From Erysipelotrichaceae bacterium UBA6182 (lineage in GTDB: Bacteria > Bacillota_I > Bacilli_A > Erysipelotrichales > Erysipelotrichaceae): a stretch of 7,146 nt of DNA. This document shows, in pieces, positions 1 to 4,539 of this stretch. The DNA is taken from contig DITO01000194.1 of the NCBI GenBank assembly GCA_002422065.1, positions 1 to 7,146 on the forward strand, in the 5' to 3' direction. Below the pieces are notes generated by a model that searched no databases, was not told the origin of the DNA, and saw only the letters and a program-made list of their open reading frames with translations. A program made the translations under genes and the position numbers. Position 1 is the stretch's first letter. Every line of letters begins with the position of its first letter.

Positions 1-29
1 TCCTGCGCAACCTGTTTTAATGTTTCCAT
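1..29 (-). CDS. 5' end of an unidentified small gene (partial)
   Basis: An ATG at 27-29 opens a minus-strand frame reading METLKQVAQ before it leaves the window. A GAGG Shine-Dalgarno lies eight bases upstream, at the spacing used by the other genes of this operon. It follows the 49-residue gene by 32 bases and is presumably the next cistron of the leftward unit. Nine residues are too few to assign a family. The call rests only on the ribosome binding site, start codon and operon position. Confidence 0.5.
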
Positions 30-61
30 TTTTCTCAACCTCATTTCTTTAAATTAATGTT

Positions 62-211
62 TTAACAGAAATCCGCTAATTCGTCTGACCAGAAAAACTC
101 CTTCCGCTTTCCCGTTCTACATAAATATTTATCAGATTCCGGAAAATACGTCAAGAGCCGAATCCATTTTTCGGTGCCTTTTATTCTGGCTTGATAGTAT
201 TGGGATTTCAT
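62..211 (-). CDS. Hypothetical phage protein, 49 aa
   Basis: A 49-codon frame begins MKSQYYQARIKG and ends ELADFC with a TAA stop. The start is fixed by GGAGGA ten bases upstream; this Shine-Dalgarno lies inside the last codons of the preceding gene, whose stop is only five bases before this ATG. The two are therefore probably translationally coupled. The product is basic and aromatic (YY, W17, Y22, FFW near residue 40) with Cys31 and a C-terminal Cys, and has no membrane segment. I do not recognise the family. The gene reality is well supported by spacing, but no function can be given. Confidence 0.75.
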   Translation of the reverse strand: MKSQYYQARIKGTEKWIRLLTYFPESDKYLCRTGKRKEFFWSDELADFC

Positions 212-216
212 GTGGT

Positions 217-462
217 TTAGTCCTCCTGGTAGTGCTTGCTTCTTTTAGCTATTATAATGGCAGATAGCAAATTGTCTTTTGTATTTGCTTGCCTATGTTT
301 GTAATGAATAGGCTTTGACCTGGGCAACATAACACTTGCCCCACCTATCCCTTCACCTTTGAATTTAACAAAATAACCATCTCCATTTATTTCAAATTCA
401 AAGCCTAATTCTTTCAGGCGGTTTAATTCTTTTATATTCTGTTCATGTTCCCAGTTTCTCAT
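217..462 (-). CDS. Hypothetical phage protein, 81 aa
   Basis: This 81-residue protein starts MRNWEHEQNIKEL, with GGAAGG six bases before the ATG. The first 20 residues are charged and helix-prone; the middle holds a glycine-rich beta-like stretch (GDGYFVKFKGEGIGGASVMLP, residues 27-47) and the tail is basic (KHRQAN, KRSKH). There is no signal peptide and no catalytic motif that I can identify. The last codons, CAG GAG GAC TAA, double as the Shine-Dalgarno of the next gene. The style is that of small conserved phage accessory proteins, but this is an impression and not a family assignment. Confidence 0.8.
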   Translation of the reverse strand: MRNWEHEQNIKELNRLKELGFEFEINGDGYFVKFKGEGIGGASVMLPRSKPIHYKHRQANTKDNLLSAIIIAKRSKHYQED

Positions 463-474
463 ATCATCCCTTCC

Positions 475-544
475 TTAATTTAACGCCGTTCTAATCTGAG
501 CTGCAATATTTACCAGCTCTCCATTTTCTACCGGCTTACAAAAT
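475..544 (-). pseudogene. Small ORF whose start codon appears to be lost
   Basis: A minus-strand frame ending PVENGELVNIAAQIRTALN and a TAA stop fills the 86-base gap between the 114- and 81-residue genes, but it has no ATG, GTG or TTG start. An excellent GGAGG lies nine bases before an ATT at 542-544, exactly where the start should be, yet ATT TTG TAA closes at once. The coding frame (TTT TGT AAG CCG) is offset from that ATT by one position. The junction closely resembles the functional one at 211-229. I read this as a small gene inactivated at its start. Alternatives are a non-canonical start in the other frame or a sequencing error in the T run. Confidence 0.4.
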
Positions 545-548
545 GGTG

Positions 549-893
549 TTAGTCCTCCTGCGAATAGTTATTACAAACTGCCTGCAATGCCTCAGGATAA
601 TTATCAAGGTCAACGCTAATCTGACTAGCATCCTCTTGCAATGCCTCATAATCCCCATTACTGACATTATGCAACAACTCATGATACCTATCATCGGCTA
701 TCTGATAACGCTCGATAAGATCAGACCACCAAGCATAATCTGCCTGGCTCATATGATAAGTGCCGTCATCGTCGTTATACTCTGGCAGTGCATCATGATT
801 GCCTAATAGATCATTAGTCCAGTCGCATCCGCTCTTGGGATCGATGATTGATAACTCTGCCCGCTCTCCAGTCTCGATGATTGTAATATCCAT
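549..893 (-). CDS. Very acidic hypothetical protein, 114 aa (possible DNA mimic)
   Basis: The start is the ATG at 891-893 (MDITIIETGERAEL), chosen because GGGAG sits at proper distance. An upstream in-frame ATG at 945-947 lies inside the neighbouring 32-residue gene and has no ribosome binding site. By my count there are 27 Asp/Glu against 4 Lys/Arg in 114 residues, spread over the whole length, including DDD around residue 43. Aromatic residues are frequent (DYAWW near residue 53). No enzyme motif is visible. Strong negative charge in a small phage early-type protein recalls DNA-mimic inhibitors such as Ocr of T7, but I see no sequence signature of a named family. That role is therefore a guess from composition only. 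The final CAGGAGGACTAA carries the Shine-Dalgarno of the decayed ORF downstream. Confidence 0.85.
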   Translation of the reverse strand: MDITIIETGERAELSIIDPKSGCDWTNDLLGNHDALPEYNDDDGTYHMSQADYAWWSDLIERYQIADDRYHELLHNVSNGDYEALQEDASQISVDLDNYPEALQAVCNNYSQED

Positions 894-906
894 GGTGTAA
901 TCTCCC

Positions 907-1005
907 TTACTTTGTTGGCCTGCAAACCGGAATACAACCCGGCTCAATCTTAATTGAGCAAACTAAATACTTTGGGCAATCTCTGTATGTGCAATGGTTT
1001 GGCAT
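907..1005 (-). CDS. Cys-rich 32-residue peptide, likely metal-binding
   Basis: The ATG at 1003-1005 follows a near-perfect GAGGAGG at eight bases, so the peptide beginning MPNHCTYRDC is the real product; the longer open frame to 1152 lacks a comparable start. The 32 residues hold five cysteines (5, 10, 16, 24, 28) plus His4, arranged like a minimal zinc knuckle. The stop is 13 bases before the start of the acidic 114-residue gene. No family is recognised. Metal binding is inferred from Cys spacing; disulphide pairing is unlikely because no export signal is present. Confidence 0.7.
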   Translation of the reverse strand: MPNHCTYRDCPKYLVCSIKIEPGCIPVCRPTK

Positions 1006-1030
1006 TTTAGTACCTCCTCTATTTGTTTTA

Positions 1031-1186
1031 TTAAATACGCCCACGTTTTGCCATGCGGTAAAACTCTCTCCATGCTCTCCACTCAGCAGTGTGCGCAGGA
1101 TATGGGCAATCGTTATAGTCAACTCCATTGAGATATGCCGCCTTCCCCTCAACCCTTGCTTGTTTTATGCGGTCATATGCTTCCAT
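1031..1186 (-). CDS. Rmf/CrpP-like small protein, 51 aa
   Basis: The frame begins MEAYDRIKQARVEG and has AGGAG eight bases before the ATG. The core runs as QARxEGxxAxxxG (residues 9-21), then a short polar stretch, DCPYP at 26-30, and a Trp-rich helix (EWRAWREFYR, 35-44). This order matches the Rmf (ribosome modulation factor)/CrpP-like family, where an Ala/Gly-rich helix precedes a CPY motif and a Trp-containing helix; E. coli Rmf is of similar length. Rmf binds ribosomes and promotes inactive 100S dimers. Phage-encoded homologues are known by annotation, but I would not infer their activity. The gene sits between the UBA-like and the Cys-rich genes, each with its own ribosome binding site. 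Confidence 0.75.
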   Translation of the reverse strand: MEAYDRIKQARVEGKAAYLNGVDYNDCPYPAHTAEWRAWREFYRMAKRGRI

Positions 1187-1219
1187 GTCCGTATCTCCTG
1201 TTATGTCTTATAGGTTCGG

Positions 1220-1561
1220 TTATATCTGACAGCGGGTAACGTCTGCCGTTGCTTCAATCAAGGTGAAATGGCCCGGGCATTTGCCAGAGTTGACTGCTTT
1301 CACGCATCCTTTGTCATACGCTGCCCCTTCGTCCTGACGGTTGTAACGATACCACTTGTCGTAGTAACCGGCCAACCTGTCAGTATAACCTTTCTTTTCG
1401 TCCGCTTGATTCGGCCTTGTAGCCGTGTTCCCTTGCATGGTTCTTACAGCGTCGATAGCATCCCAAGAATTATCAATGAGAGCGGCACGGGCCTGACTTG
1501 CATTGCATCCGGTTGCTTTCATAACTATCTGGATTCTTGCTTTCTGATTCGTGGTTGCCAT
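1220..1561 (-). CDS. UBA/EF-Ts-N-like domain protein, 113 aa
   Basis: This is the first gene of the leftward operon; the ATG at 1559-1561 is preceded by AGGAGG at seven bases. Residues 8-42 (IQIVMKATGCNASQARAAL, then SWDAIDAV) have the three-helix pattern of UBA-like domains, in which a G-C/M-N/D turn is followed by A-x-x-A-L and a W-D-x-x-x-A-V helix, as in the EF-Ts N-terminus. The rest is polar with a Tyr/Trp-rich segment (YYDKWYRYN, residues 66-74) and three cysteines near the end. EF-Ts uses such a domain to contact EF-Tu, so interaction with a translation partner is conceivable but not shown. The C-terminal half is not recognised. Confidence 0.8.
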   Translation of the reverse strand: MATTNQKARIQIVMKATGCNASQARAALIDNSWDAIDAVRTMQGNTATRPNQADEKKGYTDRLAGYYDKWYRYNRQDEGAAYDKGCVKAVNSGKCPGHFTLIEATADVTRCQI

Positions 1562-1608
1562 GATGTTGCCTCCTTTGTTTGATTAGTTACTCATTTCCCT
1601 TGCCTTCT

Positions 1609-1636
1609 TTTTTACCACATTCACAAACAGTGTCAA
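1609..1636 (-). promoter_or_regulatory. Sigma-A promoter of the leftward operon
   Basis: On the minus strand TTGACA (1631-1636) is followed after 16 bases by TAAAAA (1609-1614). TGG stands directly before the -10 hexamer, which gives an extended -10 element. Transcription would start near 1602, about 40 bases before the first gene. The -35 is perfect and the -10 has four of six matches. Confidence 0.65.
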
Positions 1637-1644
1637 GCATTTTG

Positions 1645-1673
1645 TTAAAAGAAATGTATTTATTTTGTATAAT
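1645..1673 (+). promoter_or_regulatory. Candidate rightward promoter, TTAAAA-N17-TATAAT
   Basis: A perfect -10 TATAAT at 1668-1673 has TTAAAA 17 bases upstream. It lies between the leftward promoter and the 53-residue gene, about 150 bases before that gene. A second candidate follows at 1724-1752. Which one is used cannot be decided from the sequence. Confidence 0.4.
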
Positions 1674-1723
1674 AAATTTAAGTATACGATATCAATGAAT
1701 AAATTTAATGAAAAGAAAGCACA

Positions 1724-1752
1724 TTGACAATCACTGCGACAATTCATACAAA
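1724..1752 (+). promoter_or_regulatory. Rightward sigma-A promoter for the 53-aa gene
   Basis: TTGACA (1724-1729) is separated by 17 bases from TACAAA (1747-1752). The start of transcription would fall near 1759, some 60 bases before the AAAGGAGGGG ribosome binding site of the following gene. The element diverges from the promoter at 1609-1636, so the approximately 90 AT-rich bases between them are a natural place for a shared operator. Confidence 0.55.
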
Positions 1753-1819
1753 TATAGATAAGGGGAGAAGGGGAACAAAGGAAGGTACTGACACAAGGAT
1801 AACAAAGGAGGGGAAGATC

Positions 1820-1981
1820 ATGGATACCAGCACACTGCATGTATCATCACTCGATACAGTGAGACACTATACCAACCCGCTGCATGTGTACTGCCGCTTG
1901 GTAGGTTGGGGCGTGTGTAAGGCAAGGGCACGGCAAGTGGTAGCTATCTATGAGGGATTGTTTAAGGCGTTGCTAGGGTAG
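1820..1981 (+). CDS. Hypothetical small protein, 53 aa
   Basis: The ATG at 1820 (MDTSTLHVSS) follows AAAGGAGGGG at good distance, so the longer in-frame extension to 1724, which would begin inside the promoter, is rejected. The core HYTNPLHVYCRLVGW (residues 16-30) is followed by an Arg/Ala-rich helix and a hydrophobic tail (YEGLFKALL). This looks like a conserved short amphipathic protein, but I cannot name a family. There is no signal peptide. Its base composition merges into the G-rich block that follows immediately. Transcription is probably from the promoter at 1724-1752. Confidence 0.7.
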   Translation: MDTSTLHVSSLDTVRHYTNPLHVYCRLVGWGVCKARARQVVAIYEGLFKALLG

Positions 1982-2149
1982 GTGGCAACAGGCTCTTGTC
2001 GTCCAGTGTGTTGGGCTGGTTGTCAAGTGATAGGGTGATAGCCTGGGCAATGCTAGGTATGTAGTAGAGCAAGGACAACATGCCTATATGATGTAAGGCT
2101 ATGGGATCATGTGTAAGGTGTAGCAATAGCAGGGCATATAGGGGAGCAT

Positions 2150-2174
2150 CGCGTTCTATGGGTCATAGAGCGTG
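2150..2174 (+). repeat. 11-bp hairpin with three-base loop
   Basis: CGCGTTCTATG (2150-2160) pairs with CATAGAGCGTG (2164-2174) around a GGT loop. Nine pairs are Watson-Crick and two are G-U in RNA. No T run follows, so it is not a normal terminator. It is the strongest fold I see in the G-rich block and fits either a structured RNA or a protein-binding site. Confidence 0.6.
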
Positions 2175-2188
2175 CAAGGTGAGGTGCT

Positions 2189-2215
2189 GGGGCTATAGGG
2201 TAGGGAAGTATAGGG
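2189..2215 (+). other. G-quadruplex motif
   Basis: Four G tracts (GGGG at 2189, GGG at 2198, 2203 and 2213) are separated by loops of five, two and seven bases. This satisfies the usual G3+N1-7 four-tract rule. It lies 15 bases after the hairpin. Confidence 0.6.
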
Positions 2216-2275
2216 AGAGGTGTAATCGTGGCGTGGTGCGCTACTGTGACTGCGGGAGTGGGTAGTGAGGTGCAT

Positions 2276-2289
2276 AGGGGTATGCCCCT
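2276..2289 (+). terminator. Weak terminator-like hairpin
   Basis: AGGGG and CCCCT form a five-pair stem around TATG, followed by TTATTTA. The stem is short, and an alternative pairing GCAT/ATGC overlaps it. It could end transcription from the 53-residue gene before the next promoter at 2400, but the evidence is thin. Confidence 0.3.
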
Positions 2290-2399
2290 TTATTTACCGA
2301 CGACCCCCACCCCCTATATGGGAGGCCTGGCATTACGGACGAGAATATTTGTAAAACGCTCAAAACATCTCAAAAGTGTGCAATATATTCACTTTTCTT

Positions 2400-2427
2400 T
2401 AAAGTTTTACTTCATTTATGCCGATAA
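2400..2427 (+). promoter_or_regulatory. Sigma-28-like promoter (copy 1) for the HTH-HNH pair
   Basis: TAAAGTTT (2400-2407), 12 bases, then GCCGATAA (2420-2427): both boxes match the FliA/SigD consensus at every base, with a spacer one base longer than the E. coli optimum of 11. TATAA follows seven bases after the -10 box. Transcription would begin around 2435, about 20 bases before the HTH gene start. No good sigma-A alternative with a -35 match was found here. Confidence 0.6.
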
Positions 2428-2454
2428 GGTATATTATAAACAACAGGAGGCTTT

Positions 2455-2634
2455 ATGCTAAAAGAAGAAATGGAGTCGAAAAGAAAAGAACTAGGCTGGA
2501 CAAAACGTGAATTGGCAAATCGGCTTGGTTTAACAGAAAGAACTATTCACGGATATATGGGGGAGAAGAGAATTCCATTAACTGTTGAAAAATTATTAAA
2601 TATGTATTATGAAAAGATAGGAGGGAAACAATGA
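2455..2634 (+). CDS. Small XRE-type helix-turn-helix protein, 59 aa
   Basis: ACAGGAGG lies just upstream of the ATG (MLKEEMESKRKELGW). Residues 8-45 form a classic Cro/CI-type HTH: a first helix (KRKELGWTKREL), ANRLGLTERT as helix 2-turn-recognition helix, then IHGYMGEKRIP leading to the last helix. This is essentially the DNA-binding domain alone, with no peptidase or oligomerisation part. The final codons overlap the next start by four bases (ATGA). It probably regulates the downstream endonuclease gene and perhaps its own promoter. An excisionase-like or antirepressor role cannot be excluded. Confidence 0.85.
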   Translation: MLKEEMESKRKELGWTKRELANRLGLTERTIHGYMGEKRIPLTVEKLLNMYYEKIGGKQ

Positions 2635-3209
2635 GTAAGGGAATTCCTAATCACCAAGTTGTCTCTGCTGGAATCAGTGAATACTCTGGTGAAAGCAAAT
2701 ACCATGGAAAGAAAAGTCATCCATTATACGGGAGATGGCTTGGAATTAAAAAGAGATGTGTATACGAATGGGATAAACAATTTAAAAATTATGGTGGTCG
2801 TGGAATATATGTTTGTGCTGAATGGCTGCATGATTTCAAACCATTTTACGATTGGTGTATGGAAAATGGCTATTCACCAGAACTTCAGATTGATAGAATA
2901 GATAATGACGGACCGTATGCTACTTGGAATTGTCGGTTTGTTACTCATCAGATAAACAGTATGAACAAAAACGGGTATGGATCGTCTAAATACGTTGGAG
3001 TTGCGAAGGCAAAAGAATATTTTATTGCTGCCATACACTATAACTATAAAACTATTTTTCAGAGAAAGTTTAAATTGGAGATGGATGCGGTAACGGCCAG
3101 GGATATCTTTATAGCCCAGAATAATCTAAGCCATAAAATGAATTTCCCAGAAAACAGGAATTTGTATCTTTCTTTACCAGTTGAACCAGCGTTTAACATA
3201 AGGAAATAA
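2631..3209 (+). CDS. HNH-like endonuclease with C-terminal AP2 domain, 192 aa
   Basis: The start ATG overlaps the HTH gene's stop and has AGGAGG six bases upstream. Residues 30-113 match the phage HNH/homing-endonuclease type: HPLYGRW, then NYGGRGIYVCAEW (53-65), FKPFYDWCMENGY (69-81) and the active-site-like block QIDRIDNDGPY...NCRFVT (87-105) ending in MNK. Residues 119-165 (SKYVGV...FIAAIHYNYKTIFQRKF...DAVTARD) resemble an AP2 DNA-binding domain, which is commonly fused to such nucleases. The first HNH histidine is replaced by Arg89 in DRIDN, which I believe is usual for this subgroup. The likely role is a freestanding homing nuclease that spreads its own gene, or a packaging-associated nickase. 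Activity is not proven. Confidence 0.85.
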   Translation: MSKGIPNHQVVSAGISEYSGESKYHGKKSHPLYGRWLGIKKRCVYEWDKQFKNYGGRGIYVCAEWLHDFKPFYDWCMENGYSPELQIDRIDNDGPYATWNCRFVTHQINSMNKNGYGSSKYVGVAKAKEYFIAAIHYNYKTIFQRKFKLEMDAVTARDIFIAQNNLSHKMNFPENRNLYLSLPVEPAFNIRK

Positions 3210-3226
3210 TTCCAAACACTTCAATC

Positions 3227-3246
3227 CCGGTAACTGCCTTAACCGG
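3227..3246. terminator. Possible bidirectional terminator hairpin
   Basis: CCGGTAA and TTAACCGG form a seven-pair stem with one bulged A around CTGCC, located between the convergent gene ends at 3209 and 3252. The plus-strand tract that follows is T-rich but not a clean U run. The position makes a terminator role sensible. Confidence 0.4.
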
Positions 3247-3251
3247 ACACC

Positions 3252-3512
3252 TTATTCTATTTTCTTCCATACTCCATACAAGAAACAAACAGGAACATGA
3301 CCAAAGAATTCATCTGAGTCCCAATAACAAGAATGGGTCATACTTCCCATCCCAACATCTTCGCACCAAACACATAATTGATTATTCGCTGGCTCTAAAT
3401 GATAAACCTCAACAGTTAGTCCGATATCAAAGAAATCTTCAGTTTTATATGCTTCAATTAATTCCCACACACCTTCAGAATCTGGAAACGCATCTTTGTA
3501 TAACTCATTCAT
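3252..3512 (-). CDS. Hypothetical acidic, aromatic-rich protein, 86 aa
   Basis: I take the ATG at 3510-3512 (MNELYKDAFPDSEG). A TTG 14 codons upstream would also open the frame, but neither start has a clear Shine-Dalgarno. The product is acidic, rich in Trp/Tyr/Phe, and holds CVWCEDVGMG near residues 47-56 and CYWDSDEFFGHVPVC near 62-76. The four cysteines could bind metal. No family or function is recognised. It lies 157 bases downstream of the 62-residue gene and may be the last gene of that transcript. Confidence 0.65.
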   Translation of the reverse strand: MNELYKDAFPDSEGVWELIEAYKTEDFFDIGLTVEVYHLEPANNQLCVWCEDVGMGSMTHSCYWDSDEFFGHVPVCFLYGVWKKIE

Positions 3513-3669
3513 TATAAAATCACTAAACAAATATAATACACAGGTTATATCCAATCTTACATGGGGTATGGGGTCTTAACGTAGGAAATAAACCAGATTC
3601 TGAATCCTTGATGTCAAAATATTATAATATTTATTTTCTGGTGGAAAAAGTTCAAATTAAGACAGTATT

Positions 3670-3858
3670 CTATTTACGATCTATTAGTAACCTTATTTCT
3701 CTTTTGCTATGGGCGTGAAAGTCAGCTTCTCCGGTTTCGATATTCACAGCCTCCCACCACACGCATCTTTCTGGTTCATAATAACCATGGTTGCGTATTT
3801 CATAATTTAAATACCGATACCCACGGGATATGTATTTTCCTTCTGTTATTCTTTTCAT
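3670..3858 (-). CDS. Hypothetical phage protein, 62 aa
   Basis: The frame is open from 3960, but the likely start is the ATG at 3856-3858 (MKRITEGKYISRGY), eight bases after the stop of the 37-residue gene. A GTG at 3913-3915 would give 81 residues but has no ribosome binding site and overlaps that gene. The segment NYEIRNHGYYEPERCVWWEA (about residues 18-37), followed by ETGEADFHAHSKREI and LLIDRK, looks strongly coding: a beta-rich small domain with conserved-looking aromatic and His residues. I have the impression of a widespread small phage family but cannot name it. Translation probably depends on reinitiation after the upstream gene. Confidence 0.7.
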   Translation of the reverse strand: MKRITEGKYISRGYRYLNYEIRNHGYYEPERCVWWEAVNIETGEADFHAHSKREIRLLIDRK

Positions 3859-3866
3859 CCCTTTTT

Positions 3867-3980
3867 CTACAACAACCCTATGATCGCCAATATCCAAAGT
3901 ACAGCCTTCAACCACCCTGGCATTGGAGGAGAAGGATTGTTGATGTTCTTGTTCATTTGCCTATAGGTGAATCCTACCAT
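3867..3980 (-). CDS. 37-aa membrane peptide
   Basis: The ATG at 3978-3980 (MVGFTYRQMNKN) has a very strong AGGAGGTGAT ribosome binding site and lies about 20 bases behind the predicted transcription start. The N-terminal half is polar and Pro/Asn-rich; residues 22-37 (GWLKAVLWILAIIGLL) form one hydrophobic helix that ends at the stop codon. This suggests a tail-anchored single-pass membrane peptide. Its 3' part overlaps, in another frame, the longest possible form of the next ORF. It could equally be a leader peptide whose translation sets expression of the 62-residue gene. No homologue is recognised. Confidence 0.65.
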   Translation of the reverse strand: MVGFTYRQMNKNINNPSPPMPGWLKAVLWILAIIGLL

Positions 3981-4004
3981 CACTATCACCTCCTATTTGC
4001 TTTG

Positions 4005-4033
4005 ATTATAGGAAATGTTCAAGAGGATGTCAA
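4005..4033 (-). promoter_or_regulatory. Perfect consensus sigma-A promoter
   Basis: Minus strand: TTGACA (4028-4033), 17 bases, TATAAT (4005-4010), a twelve-of-twelve match at the optimal spacer. Transcription would start near 3998, giving a short leader ahead of the 37-residue gene. So strong a promoter implies constitutive high expression or tight repression by a factor not seen here. Confidence 0.85.
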
Positions 4034-4090
4034 GGACTATTTTAGGCAACCAATTAGAAACGAGAAACCTACTATAAACCATACAAGATA

Positions 4091-4222
4091 CTATAGACTT
4101 AAATTGCCATCATTCTTGTTGGAGGGATACTTAGGCTTTGAATCCCATTTGTATTTATTCCTATGCACAACATATTTCAGAAGTTTTGTTCCACCTAGAT
4201 ATTTACAACCGATTCCTCTCAT
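4091..4222 (-). CDS. Basic hypothetical protein, 43 aa
   Basis: The start ATG at 4220-4222 (MRGIGCKYLGG) follows AGGG at eight bases, with that Shine-Dalgarno overlapping the stop of the deaminase gene ten bases upstream. The product is Lys/Arg-rich throughout (TKLLKYVVHRNKYKW in the centre, SKPKYP later), with one cysteine and no membrane segment. It may bind nucleic acid, but there is no recognisable motif. It is the last cistron of the methyltransferase-deaminase unit. The weaker ribosome binding site and lack of a family make it less certain than its neighbours. Confidence 0.55.
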   Translation of the reverse strand: MRGIGCKYLGGTKLLKYVVHRNKYKWDSKPKYPSNKNDGNLSL

Positions 4223-4232
4223 TTTGTTTTCC

Positions 4233-4538
4233 CTATAAAATTATTATTTCTTTTATTCCACTCTCTTTTATAAATTCTTTACAATTATCACAACAATAGG
4301 AATGTCCAATTAAATATAACGTGGCACCATTTGAGTATTCTCCTGCATTTATGCAAGCATTCACTTCAGCATGATTAGTTTGCTTACATATAGATTTGCA
4401 CAACTCATATCCAACGCCAGATGGCATATTGTCTCTAGGGCAAACAGCTTGTGGGTTATCACAAAAATTAGTTCCTATAAACATTTTATTTCCATTCTTT
4501 ATGATTGCTACGACATCTTGCTTAACGCACTTGCCCAT
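4233..4538 (-). CDS. Zinc-dependent CMP/dCMP-type deaminase, 101 aa
   Basis: His56-Ala-Glu58 (NHAEVNACINAG) supplies one zinc ligand and the catalytic proton shuttle, and YCCDNC (81-86) the other two ligands, Cys83 and Cys86, as in the cytidine/deoxycytidylate deaminase superfamily. The usual Pro before the first zinc Cys is Cys82. GATLYLIGH (71-79) is the conserved core strand. Cys33, Cys47 and Cys51, with CPRDNMPSG, could form a second metal site. At 101 residues it is shorter than typical dCMP deaminases (roughly 150-190). No Shine-Dalgarno precedes the ATG, which is one base after the methyltransferase stop, so translation is coupled. The substrate is uncertain: dCMP, CMP or a modified cytosine nucleotide. 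Confidence 0.8.
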   Translation of the reverse strand: MGKCVKQDVVAIIKNGNKMFIGTNFCDNPQAVCPRDNMPSGVGYELCKSICKQTNHAEVNACINAGEYSNGATLYLIGHSYCCDNCKEFIKESGIKEIIIL

Positions 4539-4539
4539 A

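Larger units (their letters stand above)
1982..2340. other. G-rich, apparently non-coding block
   Basis: About 360 bases without a convincing gene on either strand. The plus strand is strongly G-biased: bases 2161-2220 hold 29 G and 5 C, and 2101-2160 hold 21 G and 8 C. Short words such as TAGGG, TATAGGG and AGGGGAG recur. The stop codon TAG is frequent on the plus strand; the only long minus-strand frame is proline-rich with no start signal. The block contains a strong hairpin, a G-quadruplex motif and a C-rich end at 2303-2314, after which the DNA abruptly becomes AT-rich. Possible roles are a replication origin, packaging signal or structured RNA; none is proven by what is seen. Confidence 0.6.

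Noticed and set aside
907..1152. 81-codon minus-strand ORF
   Set aside because: Only its last 32 codons have a proper ribosome binding site and start; the front part is the Rmf-like gene read in the wrong frame.
1268..1582. 104-codon plus-strand ORF opposite the UBA-like gene
   Set aside because: It is antisense to a gene with promoter, ribosome binding site and domain support, and has no start signal of its own.
1982..2280. TAG-recoded coding region
   Set aside because: TAG is frequent here, but reading through it gives only short extensions ending at TGA, and genes elsewhere in the window use TAG as a normal stop at tight gene junctions.
2100..2280. Proline-rich minus-strand frame through the G-rich block
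   Set aside because: It has no start codon with a ribosome binding site, and the Pro/Thr/Ala content simply mirrors the C-rich complement.
2228..2461. 77-codon plus-strand frame starting with GTG after GGGAGAGG
   Set aside because: It runs through the C-rich block, the AT-rich intergenic stretch and the sigma-28-like promoter to end inside the HTH ribosome binding site. Its composition changes abruptly mid-frame. The purine-rich ribosome binding site is unavoidable in this G-rich DNA.
3589..3617. Minus-strand promoter with TTGACA for the 86-residue gene
   Set aside because: The -35 hexamer is perfect, but no acceptable -10 lies at 16-18 bases (GGTTTA at 17).
3957..4238. 93-codon plus-strand ORF
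   Set aside because: It lies antisense to a perfect sigma-A promoter, the 37-residue gene start and the 43-residue gene, and has no ribosome binding site.
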